Of a DNA stretch of 64,000 bases, positions 17,667 through 26,157 are shown in pieces. Every line of letters starts with the position of its first letter. Position 1 is the first letter of the stretch. A program made the position numbers and the translations under genes. The stretch covers positions 5,664 to 69,663 of the forward strand of contig JAPXTA010000004.1 in NCBI GenBank assembly GCA_033812735.1, read 5' to 3'. Below the pieces are notes generated by a model. It made no database searches, had not been told where the DNA came from, and worked only from the letters and a program-made list of their open reading frames with translations. The stretch is from JABFRJ01 sp033812735. GTDB taxonomy: Bacteria > Pseudomonadota > Alphaproteobacteria > Rhizobiales > Hyphomicrobiaceae.

Positions 17667-18608
17667 TCAGCCCCTCAGCCGCGGATTGACGAGCACATAG
17701 GCAATGTCGGCGAGAAGGTTGAGCAGGATGTACGTCGTCGCGGTGATCAGCGTCACGCCCTGAACGACGGCGTAGTCGCGATTGAATACGCTATCGACGA
17801 TCAGCTTGCCGAACCCGGGTATCGAGAAAACCTGCTCGGTCAGAACGGCGCCGGATAGCAGCGTCCCGAGTTCGAGCGCGCCGAGCGTGATTACAGGTGT
17901 CAGTGCATTGCGCATCGCGTGCTTGACGATGACGATCTTCTCCGCGAGCCCTTTGGCCCGTGCCGTGCGCACATAATCCGCGCTCATCGCCTGCAGCATC
18001 GCTGATCGCGTGTGCCGCATCAGCACCGCCGCCAGCGAATTGCCAAGCACGAACGCCGGCAGGATCGTGGTTTTCATCGACAGCCAGAAATCCTCGAACG
18101 GCGACACGTATCCCGACGCCGGCAGCCAGCCGAGCTGCACCGAGAACAGGAAGATCAGCATAATGCCGAGCCAGAAGTTCGGCGTCGAAATCCCCCACAA
18201 CGCGAACAGATTGACCGCGTAGTCAGTCGCCGAATTCTTCTTCACCGCCGAGACGACCCCCGCGGTGACGCCGATCAAAAGCGCGATGATCATCGCCATC
18301 AAGGCGAGCTGCAACGTGACAGGGAACTTCTGCGCCACGAGCTTTGCGACCGGCTCCTTGAGCCGCATGCTCTCGCCGAGGTTGCCCGAAAGCGCGTTCT
18401 TCACCCAATACACGTATTGAACGGGCAAGGGTTGATCGAGCCGGTACTGTTTGCGGATCTGTTCGAGGACCGCCGGATCGCGCTCTTCCCCGGCCATGAC
18501 CAGCGCTGGGTCGCCCGGCAGCAGCTGCTGCAACAGAAAGATGATCACCGTCACGAAGAACAGCGTCGGAATGAGCTGCAAGAGACGGCGTGCGAGGAAG
18601 ATGAGCAT
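17667..18608 (-). CDS. ABC transporter permease, DppB/OppB type
   Basis: A 313-residue inner-membrane permease of the DppB type. It starts directly with TM1 (LARRLLQLIPTLFFVTVIIF), followed by LLPGDPALVMAGEE and YRLDQPLPVQYVYWVKNAL, both family hallmarks. A domain with five or six TM segments follows, with the EAA loop (TARAKGLAEKIVIVKHAMRN) and the C-terminal DIAYVLVNPRLRG. ATG 18608 is preferred over an upstream start at 18650 because the hydrophobic segment then begins at the usual place. It is first in a two-gene permease unit with the DppC-type gene. The upstream gene (argE) is divergent. Confidence 0.9.
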   Translation of the reverse strand: MLIFLARRLLQLIPTLFFVTVIIFLLQQLLPGDPALVMAGEERDPAVLEQIRKQYRLDQPLPVQYVYWVKNALSGNLGESMRLKEPVAKLVAQKFPVTLQLALMAMIIALLIGVTAGVVSAVKKNSATDYAVNLFALWGISTPNFWLGIMLIFLFSVQLGWLPASGYVSPFEDFWLSMKTTILPAFVLGNSLAAVLMRHTRSAMLQAMSADYVRTARAKGLAEKIVIVKHAMRNALTPVITLGALELGTLLSGAVLTEQVFSIPGFGKLIVDSVFNRDYAVVQGVTLITATTYILLNLLADIAYVLVNPRLRG

Positions 18609-18819
18609 GGACTGGTGAGGGTTGCAGTTTTCCAGTGATTGGGCCGACACTTGCCCACGCCGCGCCGCCCCTCGTCAAGCACATCGACCAGGCGATCTGC
18701 CCAATCCGGCGGCGGGACGGCGCATAGGCGACCCGCGCATGCCTCCAAGCCGCTTGGCGCATTTGACCTCGACGCGGCTTTCGTGTCCGGTAGGCGTCAA
18801 ATTCCGCTTCGAGGACCCG

Positions 18820-19977
18820 ATGCGCCCGCACGAACTGTCCGTCAAAGAAATCCTGGCCAAGCTCGTCAGCTTCGACACCACCAGCTTCAAGACCAACATC
18901 CCCTGCGCCGAGTGGATCCGCGACTACCTGTCCGTCCACGGTATCGAATCGACGATGCTGCCGGCACCGGACGGTATTCACGCCAACCTCTTTGCGACGA
19001 TCGGCAGCGGCGACGGCCCTGGCATCGGGCTATCAGGCCACATGGACGTGGTCCCCGTCACCGATCAGCCCTGGGACACCGACCCCTTCACGATGATCGA
19101 GCGCGACGGCAAGCTGTACGGCCGCGGCACCACCGACATGAAGGGCTACCTCGCCTGCATGCTCGCCATCGCCCCCGAATTGAAGCGCGCCAAGCTGAGC
19201 CAGCCCGTCCATCTCGTGTTCTCATACGACGAAGAAGTCGGCTGCACCGGCGTCAAAGGCATGATCGACGAGTTCGGCAAGACGATCCCAAAGCCCGGTA
19301 TCGTCTTTGTCGGCGAGCCGACCACGATGACCGTTGTCGATGCCCACAAGGGCGGCTATCGATTCGATACGGTGGTGACCGGCAAGGACGCGCATTCGTC
19401 GAAGCCGCAGCTCGGCGTTGGCTCGATCTTCGTCGCCGCCGACCTCATCGGCGAGTTGCGGCGCATCGAAGAACGATTGAAGGAAAAGACCTTCAATCCC
19501 CGCTTCGACCCCTCGCATCTCACCATCACCGTCAGCTACATCGATGGCGGCATCGCCCACAACATCATCCCGCCGCGGTGCCACTTCTCGTGGGGCACGC
19601 GCGCCATGCCGAACCACGACTCGATGGAAGTGCTGCACATGTTCAATGCCTACGCGGCCAAGCTGCTGCCGGGCATGAAGGCGATCCACCCCGACTGCAA
19701 CATCGAGACGAAGGTCATGGGCGGCTTGCCGCCGTTCTGGTCCGGTGAAGGCTCCCCCGCAACCTCGATGGCCATGAAGCTTGCTGGCCAGAACCAGACC
19801 TACGCCGTCCCCTATGGCACCGAGGCGAGCCACTTCCAGGCCGCCGGCTGCTCGTCCGTCATCTGCGGCCCAGGCGACATCAACCAGGCCCACCAGCCGA
19901 ACGAGTGGATCGAGGAAGCCGAGCTTGACCGCTGCATGATCTTCCTCCGCCGCCTCAAGGACCAGATCAGCGCCTGA
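18820..19977 (+). CDS. argE: acetylornithine deacetylase (ArgE)
   Basis: A 385-residue M20-family metallohydrolase that removes the acetyl group from N-acetylornithine in arginine synthesis; the length is typical for ArgE. Di-zinc site residues are visible: His in LSGHMDVVP, Asp in RGTTDMKGY, the Glu pair in YDEEVG, Glu in FVGEPT, and His in TEASHFQ near the C-terminus. The substrate-recognition dimerisation domain lies in between (about residues 180-290). GAGGA is 4-5 bases before ATG 18820, and frames further upstream lack family similarity. Related M20 enzymes (succinyl-diaminopimelate desuccinylase, acylases) are possible alternatives, but the overall pattern fits ArgE. It is divergent from the DppB-type gene. 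Confidence 0.85.
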   Translation: MRPHELSVKEILAKLVSFDTTSFKTNIPCAEWIRDYLSVHGIESTMLPAPDGIHANLFATIGSGDGPGIGLSGHMDVVPVTDQPWDTDPFTMIERDGKLYGRGTTDMKGYLACMLAIAPELKRAKLSQPVHLVFSYDEEVGCTGVKGMIDEFGKTIPKPGIVFVGEPTTMTVVDAHKGGYRFDTVVTGKDAHSSKPQLGVGSIFVAADLIGELRRIEERLKEKTFNPRFDPSHLTITVSYIDGGIAHNIIPPRCHFSWGTRAMPNHDSMEVLHMFNAYAAKLLPGMKAIHPDCNIETKVMGGLPPFWSGEGSPATSMAMKLAGQNQTYAVPYGTEASHFQAAGCSSVICGPGDINQAHQPNEWIEEAELDRCMIFLRRLKDQISA

Positions 19978-20034
19978 CGGACTCCCTCTTCCGCTCTTCG
20001 GTGAGAGCCATTTGCCGATTTCTCTCATCCGTCA

Positions 20035-20052
20035 TCCCGGCGCAGACCGGGA
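20035..20052. repeat. dispersed CCGGG inverted repeat, second copy
   Basis: TCCCGG (20035-20040) and CCGGGA (20047-20052) are perfect arms around CGCAGA. Flanks (GTCAT before, CCCA after) match the common rhizobial palindrome and resemble the copy at 1499-1527. It lies in the 248-bp gap between argE and the Sua5 gene, in which no gene is seen. Confidence 0.55.
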
Positions 20053-20225
20053 CCCACGGCATCGCGCCGCAAGCTCACCGCGCCACCCCGGGACAACGCT
20101 CGCAACGCTGTTGCTCGCGTTTCAAGGGAACCGGCACGGGAAGGCGCTACTCCATCCCGTCGGCATTCCGGTCAAGCTACCGGGAACGACGAATTCTCCG
20201 TGCCAATGGGCGATCCATGCGATAG

Positions 20226-21221
20226 GTGAAGCGCCAGACGCAACCGAGCCCGCCCGTGCCGATCGAGAAAGCCACGCCTGAGAGCATCGCGACTGCCGCC
20301 CGCTACATCGAGCAGGGCGGCCTTGTCGCGTTTCCGACCGAAACCGTTTACGGCGTCGGCGCTGATGCAACCAACGACTTCGCCGTCGCCGGAATCTTCT
20401 CGGCGAAAGGCCGCCCGACCTTCAATCCGCTGATCTCGCACGTCCCAAACGTCATGGTCGCCGAGCGCTATGCGATCTTCGACGACCGCGCCAAAAAACT
20501 TGCCGCCAAGTTCTGGCCCGGCCCCCTGACGCTCGTTCTGCCGCGCCGGCCCGATTGCGCGATATCGCTGTTGGCGACCGCCGGTCTCGACACCGTTGCA
20601 CTCCGCTGCCCGGCACATCCCGTCGCGCTCCGTCTCATCGCCGAAGCAAGACGCCCCATCGCCGCACCGAGCGCCAATCGCTCTGGACATGTGAGCCCAA
20701 CAACCGCACAGCATGTCGCTGAAGACTTGGGCGATCGCGTCCCGCTGATCCTCGACGGTGGCCCGACCGAGGTGGGCCTCGAATCGACGGTGCTCGATGC
20801 ATCCGGCCCCACACTGGTCATCCTCCGGCCGGGTCTCGTTTCAGCGGACGACATCACCGAAGCGACGGGCGAGCCGGTATCGCGAGCAGCCCCAATCGCG
20901 GACGACACCGACCTGCCGACGGCCCCGGGCCAGCTCGCCAGTCACTACGCGCCCCGCGCCAAAATCCGATTGAATGCCGATACCGCCCGCGAAGGCGAAG
21001 CCTTGCTCGCTTTCGGCCCCGTTCCAACGTCGGTAACGGGGCCGTTTGAACAACTGAGCGAGAAGCGCAATCTGCTCGAAGCCGCAGCCAATCTGTTCGC
21101 GGCACTACGCCGCCTCGATGCGACGGGCGCCGAAGTGATCGCCGTCATGCCGATCCCAACCGATTCCGGCTTGGGCGACGCCATCAACGACCGCCTCGCC
21201 CGCGCCGCCGCGCCGCGATAA
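20226..21221 (+). CDS. sua5: L-threonylcarbamoyladenylate synthase (Sua5 type)
   Basis: A 331-residue enzyme making threonylcarbamoyl-AMP from Thr, bicarbonate and ATP, the first step of t6A37 modification of ANN-decoding tRNAs. The N-terminal YrdC/TsaC domain shows GGLVAFPTETVYGVGADA, FSAKGRPTFNPL (the KxR...N substrate site) and APSANRSGHVSPT. The extra C-terminal Sua5 domain (about residues 225-331) is joined by a linker containing APGQLASHYAPRAKI, the loop that closes over the active site. The domain makes this the long Sua5 form, not the short TsaC. GTG 20226 is used; no strong ribosome-binding site is seen. It is cytoplasmic and probably essential. Confidence 0.92.
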   Translation: MKRQTQPSPPVPIEKATPESIATAARYIEQGGLVAFPTETVYGVGADATNDFAVAGIFSAKGRPTFNPLISHVPNVMVAERYAIFDDRAKKLAAKFWPGPLTLVLPRRPDCAISLLATAGLDTVALRCPAHPVALRLIAEARRPIAAPSANRSGHVSPTTAQHVAEDLGDRVPLILDGGPTEVGLESTVLDASGPTLVILRPGLVSADDITEATGEPVSRAAPIADDTDLPTAPGQLASHYAPRAKIRLNADTAREGEALLAFGPVPTSVTGPFEQLSEKRNLLEAAANLFAALRRLDATGAEVIAVMPIPTDSGLGDAINDRLARAAAPR

Positions 21222-21268
21222 CGCCCTTCTGCCTGCACTTGCATCGTCCGCGAACCATCGTCACTCTC

Positions 21269-21317
21269 TGCTGCCTGCTGCCTGCTGCCTGCTGCCTGCT
21301 GCCTGCTGCCTGCTGCC
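21269..21317. repeat. heptanucleotide tandem repeat (TGCTGCC)n
   Basis: Seven perfect copies of TGCTGCC occupy 21269-21317 and end 16 bp before the ATG of the IorB-like gene (21334). An in-frame stop at 21325-21327 separates the repeat from the coding sequence, so copy-number change would alter the leader and not the protein. Confidence 0.92.
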
Positions 21318-21333
21318 TGAGACCTGACACCCG

Positions 21334-22818
21334 ATGCCCACATCCCAACCCTATTGCATTCTAATCGCCGCGCTCGGTGGCGAGGGCGGCGGCGTGCTCA
21401 TGAACTGGATCGTCGAAGCCGCGACGACCGCTGGCCTCCCCGTTCAGGCAACCTCGGTTCCCGGCGTCGCCCAACGGACCGGCTCGACGAGCTACTACAT
21501 CGAGATGATGCGCGTGCCCTCGCCGCCTGGCGCACCGCAACCCGTCTTCGCGCTCGTGCCGATGCCCGCTCGCGTCGATGTAGTCATTGCCAGCGAACTC
21601 GTCGAAGCAGGCCGCATTCTCGAACGCGGCTTCGTCTCGCCGAAGCGCACCACGCTCATCACCTCGACCAACCGCGTCTATACGACTGCAGAAAAGGCTG
21701 AGATGGGCGATGGCCGCTTCGCGCCGGAAAAGGTCGAAGCAGCAGGCCGCGCTCTCGCCAAGGAGTTCTTGGCTGTCGATCTCGACGCCCTCGCGCGCCG
21801 TCACGGCACGATGGTGAGCGCAACCATGTTCGGTGCGCTCGCGGGCGCGGGGCTCCTCCCATGGGATCGCGCCGCCTGTGAGCGGGTCATTGGCGCCAAC
21901 GCCTCGAGCCGCGCCGGCTTCGATGCCGCCTTCGCTGAGGCGCAGAATTTACGCGCTTCGCCGCCAACGCCGGCATCACCACCGGCCAATGGCGGGCCTC
22001 AGGCAGCAGCACCCCTTGCGACCTCGTCTGATCTTCCCGAACCCGTCGCCCGCATCGCCAGTCTCGGCGTTGCTCGCTGCACCGACTATCAGGATGGCGC
22101 CTACGGCACGCTCTACCTCGACCGCGTGCGGACCCTTGCCAATGCCACAACGGCCCGCGACCCGATCACGCTTCACGCCATTGAAGAGGCCGCTCGCCGC
22201 CTCGCCACCTGGATGACGTATGAAGACATCCCACGCGTCGCTGAATTGAAGACCAAGCCCGAGCGATTTGCAGCCATTCGCGGCGAAGTCGCTCTGGAGC
22301 CCGGGCAGATTCTCAAAATCACCGAGTATCTGAAGCCCGGCGCCGACGAGATCGCGGCCATGCTTCCGAGACCATGGGGCGAGCGCATCAATCGCCGCAT
22401 CGCATCTGGCAAGTCGCTCCCCTTCGTCGGCCGCGGTGTCAACATCGCGACGACAGGCATCGTCGGCTACAACGCCATGCGTCTGCTCGCGCGCTTCAAG
22501 AAGGGGCGGCGCGGCTCGTTACGCTTCCATGAGGAAAACGGGGCCATCGAGGCCTGGCTCGTTGCGATGCGGCAAGCCCTACCAATGGATCCGCCTTTCG
22601 CGAGCGCGCTCGCCGAATTGCCACGGTTGCGCAAAGGCTACGGCGAGACTTTCCTGCGCGGCCGGTCCAATTACGATCAAATCTTCAATGCGCTGGTTGC
22701 CGATCCGGCCGCTCGCGGCGAACGTCTCGACAAGGACCGTTTGCGTAAAGCGATATCAGCGGCCCTCGCCGACCCCGATGGCAAGTCGTTGCGGCAACTG
22801 ATGGCGGCTTCAGCCTGA
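21334..22818 (+). CDS. indolepyruvate oxidoreductase beta-subunit family protein
   Basis: A 494-residue cytoplasmic protein. The N-terminal part (about residues 1-190) is the gamma-type domain of 2-oxoacid:ferredoxin oxidoreductases, with ALGGEGGGVLMNWI, SVPGVAQRTGSTSYY and an ASELVEAGR segment, as in IorB. An Ala/Pro-rich linker (about 205-230) leads to a helical C-terminal domain (about 235-494) seen in fused IorB-type proteins. The family oxidatively decarboxylates aryl pyruvates to acyl-CoA together with an IorA subunit carrying thiamine diphosphate. IorA is usually the neighbour but is absent here. The ribosome-binding site is weak (GAGACC), directly after the heptamer repeat. The last 9 bases overlap the convergent downstream gene. 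Confidence 0.78.
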   Translation: MPTSQPYCILIAALGGEGGGVLMNWIVEAATTAGLPVQATSVPGVAQRTGSTSYYIEMMRVPSPPGAPQPVFALVPMPARVDVVIASELVEAGRILERGFVSPKRTTLITSTNRVYTTAEKAEMGDGRFAPEKVEAAGRALAKEFLAVDLDALARRHGTMVSATMFGALAGAGLLPWDRAACERVIGANASSRAGFDAAFAEAQNLRASPPTPASPPANGGPQAAAPLATSSDLPEPVARIASLGVARCTDYQDGAYGTLYLDRVRTLANATTARDPITLHAIEEAARRLATWMTYEDIPRVAELKTKPERFAAIRGEVALEPGQILKITEYLKPGADEIAAMLPRPWGERINRRIASGKSLPFVGRGVNIATTGIVGYNAMRLLARFKKGRRGSLRFHEENGAIEAWLVAMRQALPMDPPFASALAELPRLRKGYGETFLRGRSNYDQIFNALVADPAARGERLDKDRLRKAISAALADPDGKSLRQLMAASA

Positions 22819-23241
22819 AGCCGCACACGTGCCGGTGTAGTGCGAGATCACCGGCTGCCCGAGCACGCCGAAGTGCCGCGAATGCACGGCGGGCATCGGC
22901 TTTCCGGCTTCGTCCGCGTCATACACGGTCGTCACGTTCAGATAGCCCTCACCGACCACTTCGATGAAGTGGAGCGCATTGACCGCACGAACGATGCGCA
23001 GTGTCGTCGCCGCCGCCCCGCCTTTCAGCGCCGCCGTTTGCTTGTCGGCGTCGATGTCCCCGATGTCGACTTTGAGAGGGCTTGCCTTCACCTGTTTGAA
23101 GCGCCCCTTTTCAAACGTATGCGCACGCCCCGACTTGAAGGAGCAAGCGAGCGCTTTCGGGTCCGCTGCCGATGCAGCGCCCGTCATCCCGAACACAAGC
23201 CCCAAAAGGCCCAAAGCCCCCGCATATCGACGAACGCGCAT
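22810..23241 (-). CDS. secreted hypothetical protein, 143 aa
   Basis: I do not recognise the family. A clear Sec signal peptide (RRYAGALGLLGLVFGMTGAA, cut near ASA-ADP at about residue 26) points to the periplasm. The mature part of about 117 residues is predicted beta-rich, with two cysteines (Cys33 and Cys140) that could form a disulfide. The C-terminal section (YLNVTTVYDADEAGKPMPAVHSRH) looks like a short beta-barrel edge. The gene is convergent with, and overlaps by 9 bp, the IorB-like gene. It follows the cytochrome c gene on the same strand with a 21-bp gap, so the two are probably co-transcribed. Confidence 0.75.
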   Translation of the reverse strand: MRVRRYAGALGLLGLVFGMTGAASAADPKALACSFKSGRAHTFEKGRFKQVKASPLKVDIGDIDADKQTAALKGGAAATTLRIVRAVNALHFIEVVGEGYLNVTTVYDADEAGKPMPAVHSRHFGVLGQPVISHYTGTCAASG

Positions 23242-23262
23242 GATTGTCCCCTTCCAGGCTCG

Positions 23263-23592
23263 CTACCGCTTCTTGGCAGGTTTTGGCAGCGAACCGAAAT
23301 ACAATGCGAGCGCGCGAAAGTCTTCGTCTTCGAGTGATTGTGCGACCGATTGCATCGCCTCATTGGGGCGAAGCTTCTCTTTGTAATATTGCATCGTCGT
23401 CACGAACTCCTCGGCCGGCCAGCCGACGATCGACGGTATGCCGTTGTCGGTGCCGTCGATCCGGTGGCAGGTCGTACATTCGCGCGACAGATGTTGGCCA
23501 TAAGCTCGTGCCTTGGCGTCGTCCGCCAGGGAACCCGGCACAAACGCCGCGACCGACGAAATAATGAAGGCAAAAAGCGCGCCTCCCCGCAT
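23263..23592 (-). CDS. small class I cytochrome c
   Basis: A periplasmic monoheme cytochrome c of about 109 residues. A signal sequence (ALFAFIISSVAAFVPG, cut near SLA-DD) precedes the heme motif CTTCH in HLSRECTTCHRIDG. The probable axial Met is in LRPNEAMQSVAQ, and the terminal helix is DEDFRALALYFGSL. It transfers electrons between periplasmic redox partners; no dedicated partner is adjacent. ATG 23592 is chosen because the signal peptide begins there; a GTG at 23652 would add 20 unlikely residues. It is the first gene of a likely two-gene unit with the secreted protein downstream. Related proteins occur with flavocytochrome sulfide dehydrogenases, but none is seen here. Confidence 0.82.
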   Translation of the reverse strand: MRGGALFAFIISSVAAFVPGSLADDAKARAYGQHLSRECTTCHRIDGTDNGIPSIVGWPAEEFVTTMQYYKEKLRPNEAMQSVAQSLEDEDFRALALYFGSLPKPAKKR

Positions 23593-23856
23593 GCTCCAAG
23601 GTGACACGGCGCTTCCTCCAAGCGGTGACGACGGCGGCAGCCTTATGGCCACTCATATATTCGAGAATACGAATACTATCGCGCGGCCGTCCCGACAAGC
23701 TACTCGACCATGCCGGCCGCAACATGATAGAGGCTCCCGCATGAACATGATCGACATGACCCAGTCGCGACGACGCGGATCGAGCCCTGCCACAAGCGGC
23801 CTGTGACGGCGAACACTCGCCTTTCCGGCCAGTTCCCCGTCGCGCCGGAGTCGTCG

Positions 23857-24426
23857 ATGTCATCCCCTGGTCCTGCCGCAAACAATGATGCGCTGCACGC
23901 TTTTCCCGCCGAAGCGCTTGCTCCCTCCTTTGTCGTCCAGCCCGTCACCGCCGCCGACTACACAGAACTCGGTGCGCTCCACGACGTCGTGTTTGGACCG
24001 GGCGCCCTGACCCGCGCCGCCTATCGCATCCGCGAAGGCATGCCGCGCCACTCGCCCTTCTGCCGTTTGACCCGCGAGGGCGGGAAGCTGATCGCCTTTA
24101 TCCGCTTCACCCCGGTGACCGTCGGCAGCACGGGGCGAGCCTTGATGCTCGGTCCGCTTGCCGTCGCCCCTAGCCACGCCAACCGTGGTCATGCGCGCCG
24201 CCTCATCGCTGAGGGGATCGACGCGGCCCGTGCCGCCGGCATCCGCATCGTCGTTCTGGTCGGCGATCGGCCCTACTACGCGAAGCTCGGCTTCGTTCCC
24301 GTGCCGATGGGACAGATCACGATGCCAGGACCGGTCGACCCAGCCCGCCTCCTCGCATTCGAAGTCGCCCCTGACGCGCTCGCTTTCTACAGCGGCGTGA
24401 TCGCGGCCGATCGCCCGGCCTCTTAA
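23857..24426 (+). CDS. GNAT-family N-acetyltransferase
   Basis: A 189-residue acetyl-CoA-dependent acyltransferase of the GNAT superfamily, resembling YhbS-type proteins. Motif A is LGPLAVAPSHANRGHARRLI, with the R-G-H-A pyrophosphate loop; it is followed by the beta-5 strand IRIVVLVGDRPYYAKLGFVPV typical of this subgroup. GGAG (23847-23850) lies 6 bases before ATG 23857; a GTG at 23803 would add 18 residues without support. The acceptor is unknown; relatives acetylate amines, tRNA or protein N-termini. It is a single gene, divergent from the cytochrome c gene. Confidence 0.82.
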   Translation: MSSPGPAANNDALHAFPAEALAPSFVVQPVTAADYTELGALHDVVFGPGALTRAAYRIREGMPRHSPFCRLTREGGKLIAFIRFTPVTVGSTGRALMLGPLAVAPSHANRGHARRLIAEGIDAARAAGIRIVVLVGDRPYYAKLGFVPVPMGQITMPGPVDPARLLAFEVAPDALAFYSGVIAADRPAS

Positions 24427-24515
24427 GCCCCGTTAACGCTTTGTTTGCCATTGCGGACGCCGGCGCTGCCTTCGGTATCTCGTCACCGTTAACAGGCACG
24501 GGAATTGCGGTTGAT

Positions 24516-24539
24516 CACGCGTGTCCAATCCCACGCGTG
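24516..24539. promoter_or_regulatory. paired CACGCGTG palindromes
   Basis: Two identical 8-bp palindromes, CACGCGTG at 24516-24523 and 24532-24539, are spaced 16 bp centre to centre and end 5 bp before the ATG of the glycosyltransferase gene. The pairing suggests an operator for a dimeric regulator, although the second copy would overlap the ribosome-binding region. Confidence 0.35.
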
Positions 24540-24544
24540 AAATC

Positions 24545-25384
24545 ATGTCCCTCGAAACCGTACACGCTGCGGCTAGCCCCGCCATCCCAACGACCGCCGC
24601 GCCTATGCCACCGGCGTTTTCGGCGCCGACCGTGCACGTCGGCGGCTTGTCGATGGCCGCGCTCTCCCGCAAGGCCTGGGCGGAGGCCGTGGTCGCCTGC
24701 GCCATCGCGCGCCGCGGCATGACCGGTGTCGCACCTTATTTCTTCACGTCCGCCAACGGCAATGTCCTCTCCCGCTATGCCCGCACGCCGGAGTTCCGCG
24801 CGATGATCGATAGCGCCGACGCCGTCGATGCGGACGGACAACCGCTGGTCATCGCTTCGAAGCTGATGACCAAAACACCGATCCCCGAGCGCGCCGCGAC
24901 CACCGATATTTTTCATGATGTCGCCCGCGTCGCGGCCGCGAAGGGGCTGAGCTTCTATCTCCTCGGCGGCAGCGAGGAGATCAACCGCATTGCCGCCGAG
25001 AAGACCGCCGCAGTCAACCCTGGCCTGGTGATCGCTGGCCGCCGCAACGGCTACTTCAAGCCGGAAGATGAGGCGGCCGTCGTCGCTGCCATCAATGCCG
25101 CGAGACCGGACGTACTCTGGGTCGGCCTCGGCGTGCCGAATGAGCATGCTTTCGTCGTCCGCAATCGCGCCCGCCTCACCAACGTCGGTGTCATCAAGAC
25201 CTGCGGTGGCCTGTTCGATTTTGTCGCCGGCAAGAACACCCGCGCGCCCGATTGGATGCAACGCCACTCGCTGGAATGGCTCTATCGCCTCTGGCTGGAA
25301 CCGCGTCGCTTGTTCTGGCGCTACGCCACCACGAACATACATACGCTCTATCTGCTCTTGTCGCGAACGCGCGATCGCGCCTGA
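24545..25384 (+). CDS. WecG/TagA/CpsF-family glycosyltransferase
   Basis: A 279-residue GT26-family enzyme that transfers a sugar (often N-acetylmannosaminuronate or a hexose) onto a lipid-linked precursor in surface polysaccharide synthesis. Visible family motifs are TSANGNVLSRYARTPEFRAM, AVDADGQPLV (the catalytic Asp region), LSFYLLGGSEEINRIAAEK, VIAGRRNGYF and VLWVGLGVPNEHAF, then VIKTCGGLFDFVAGKNTRAP. The C-terminal basic-aromatic helix (EWLYRLWLEPRRLFWRYATTN) mediates membrane association. GTG 24521 would add eight residues; ATG 24545 is preferred. No other polysaccharide gene adjoins it, so the polymer is unknown. Two palindromes directly upstream may regulate it. Confidence 0.88.
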   Translation: MSLETVHAAASPAIPTTAAPMPPAFSAPTVHVGGLSMAALSRKAWAEAVVACAIARRGMTGVAPYFFTSANGNVLSRYARTPEFRAMIDSADAVDADGQPLVIASKLMTKTPIPERAATTDIFHDVARVAAAKGLSFYLLGGSEEINRIAAEKTAAVNPGLVIAGRRNGYFKPEDEAAVVAAINAARPDVLWVGLGVPNEHAFVVRNRARLTNVGVIKTCGGLFDFVAGKNTRAPDWMQRHSLEWLYRLWLEPRRLFWRYATTNIHTLYLLLSRTRDRA

Positions 25385-25458
25385 CTGCATCGCTCCCAGA
25401 GCGGTGGACGAGCCCGCGCGCCGCTGGCATGGTCGCCGCGACTGATGGGAGAACGACA

Positions 25459-26082
25459 ATGCTCAAGATCTACGGCCGCGCCAATTCGATCAACGTCCGC
25501 AAAGTTCTTTGGCTCGCAGACGAAGTCGGCCTCGCCTACACGCGCGAGGATTGGGGCCGTGGCTATCGCCCGGTCGACGATCCCGTCTTCAAGGCGCTGA
25601 ACCCGATGCAGGCGATCCCGGTGATCGACGATGACGGGTTCGTACTGCGCGAGTCCCACGTCATCTTGCGCTATCTCGCCGACAAGCAGAAGCGCGCCGA
25701 CCTCTATCCGGCTGATCCGCGCACCCGCTACGGCGTCGACGCATGGCTCGATTGGGCCGGCAGCGATCTCTATTGGGGCGTCCGCCCGGTGTTTTTGGGC
25801 CTGCACATCAAGCAGGGACCCATGGCAGATCCCGGCACGATCGCGGCCGGTGCCAAGGAATGGATTTACCGGATGAAGTTGCTGGACGCCCACCTCGCGG
25901 CGAGCGGCCCATATGTGATGGGCGACGCATTCACCATCGCCGACATTCCCATCGGCCTGGTCGTCAACCGCTGGTTCGGCATCGACTTCGAGAAACCGCC
26001 GCTGCCGTCAATCACGTCCTACTACGAGCGATTGTCGCAACGCCCCGCCTACATGATGCACGGTCGCAACGGCACGCCATAA
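25459..26082 (+). CDS. glutathione S-transferase family protein
   Basis: A 207-residue cytoplasmic protein with an N-terminal thioredoxin-fold GST domain (MLKIYGRANSINVRKVLWLADE). The glutathione-binding loop is QAIPVIDDDGFVLRESHVILRYLA, with the cis-Pro and the Glu-Ser pair. The helical C-terminal domain carries the conserved N-capping box region YVMGDAFTIADIPIG. GGGA sits 8-9 bases before ATG 25459; a longer frame from 25252 overlaps the preceding gene and has no similarity. The likely role is conjugation or detoxification with glutathione; the substrate is unknown. It is 74 bp downstream of the glycosyltransferase gene with no functional connection evident. Confidence 0.9.
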   Translation: MLKIYGRANSINVRKVLWLADEVGLAYTREDWGRGYRPVDDPVFKALNPMQAIPVIDDDGFVLRESHVILRYLADKQKRADLYPADPRTRYGVDAWLDWAGSDLYWGVRPVFLGLHIKQGPMADPGTIAAGAKEWIYRMKLLDAHLAASGPYVMGDAFTIADIPIGLVVNRWFGIDFEKPPLPSITSYYERLSQRPAYMMHGRNGTP

Positions 26083-26157
26083 GGCTTGCGATAACGCAAT
26101 CGGTGAAACCATTTCTGACGCAATTGTGTGCAAGGCAAGCGGGCAGGAGGGTTCGCA

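Noticed and set aside
21269..21317. CRISPR-like array
   Set aside because: The unit is a 7-bp tandem repeat with no spacers, and no cas gene is present.
24423..24437. CtrA-like site TTAA-N6-TTAAC after the GNAT gene
   Set aside because: The spacer is six bases, not seven, the site overlaps the stop codon of the GNAT gene, and the next gene starts more than 100 bp away.
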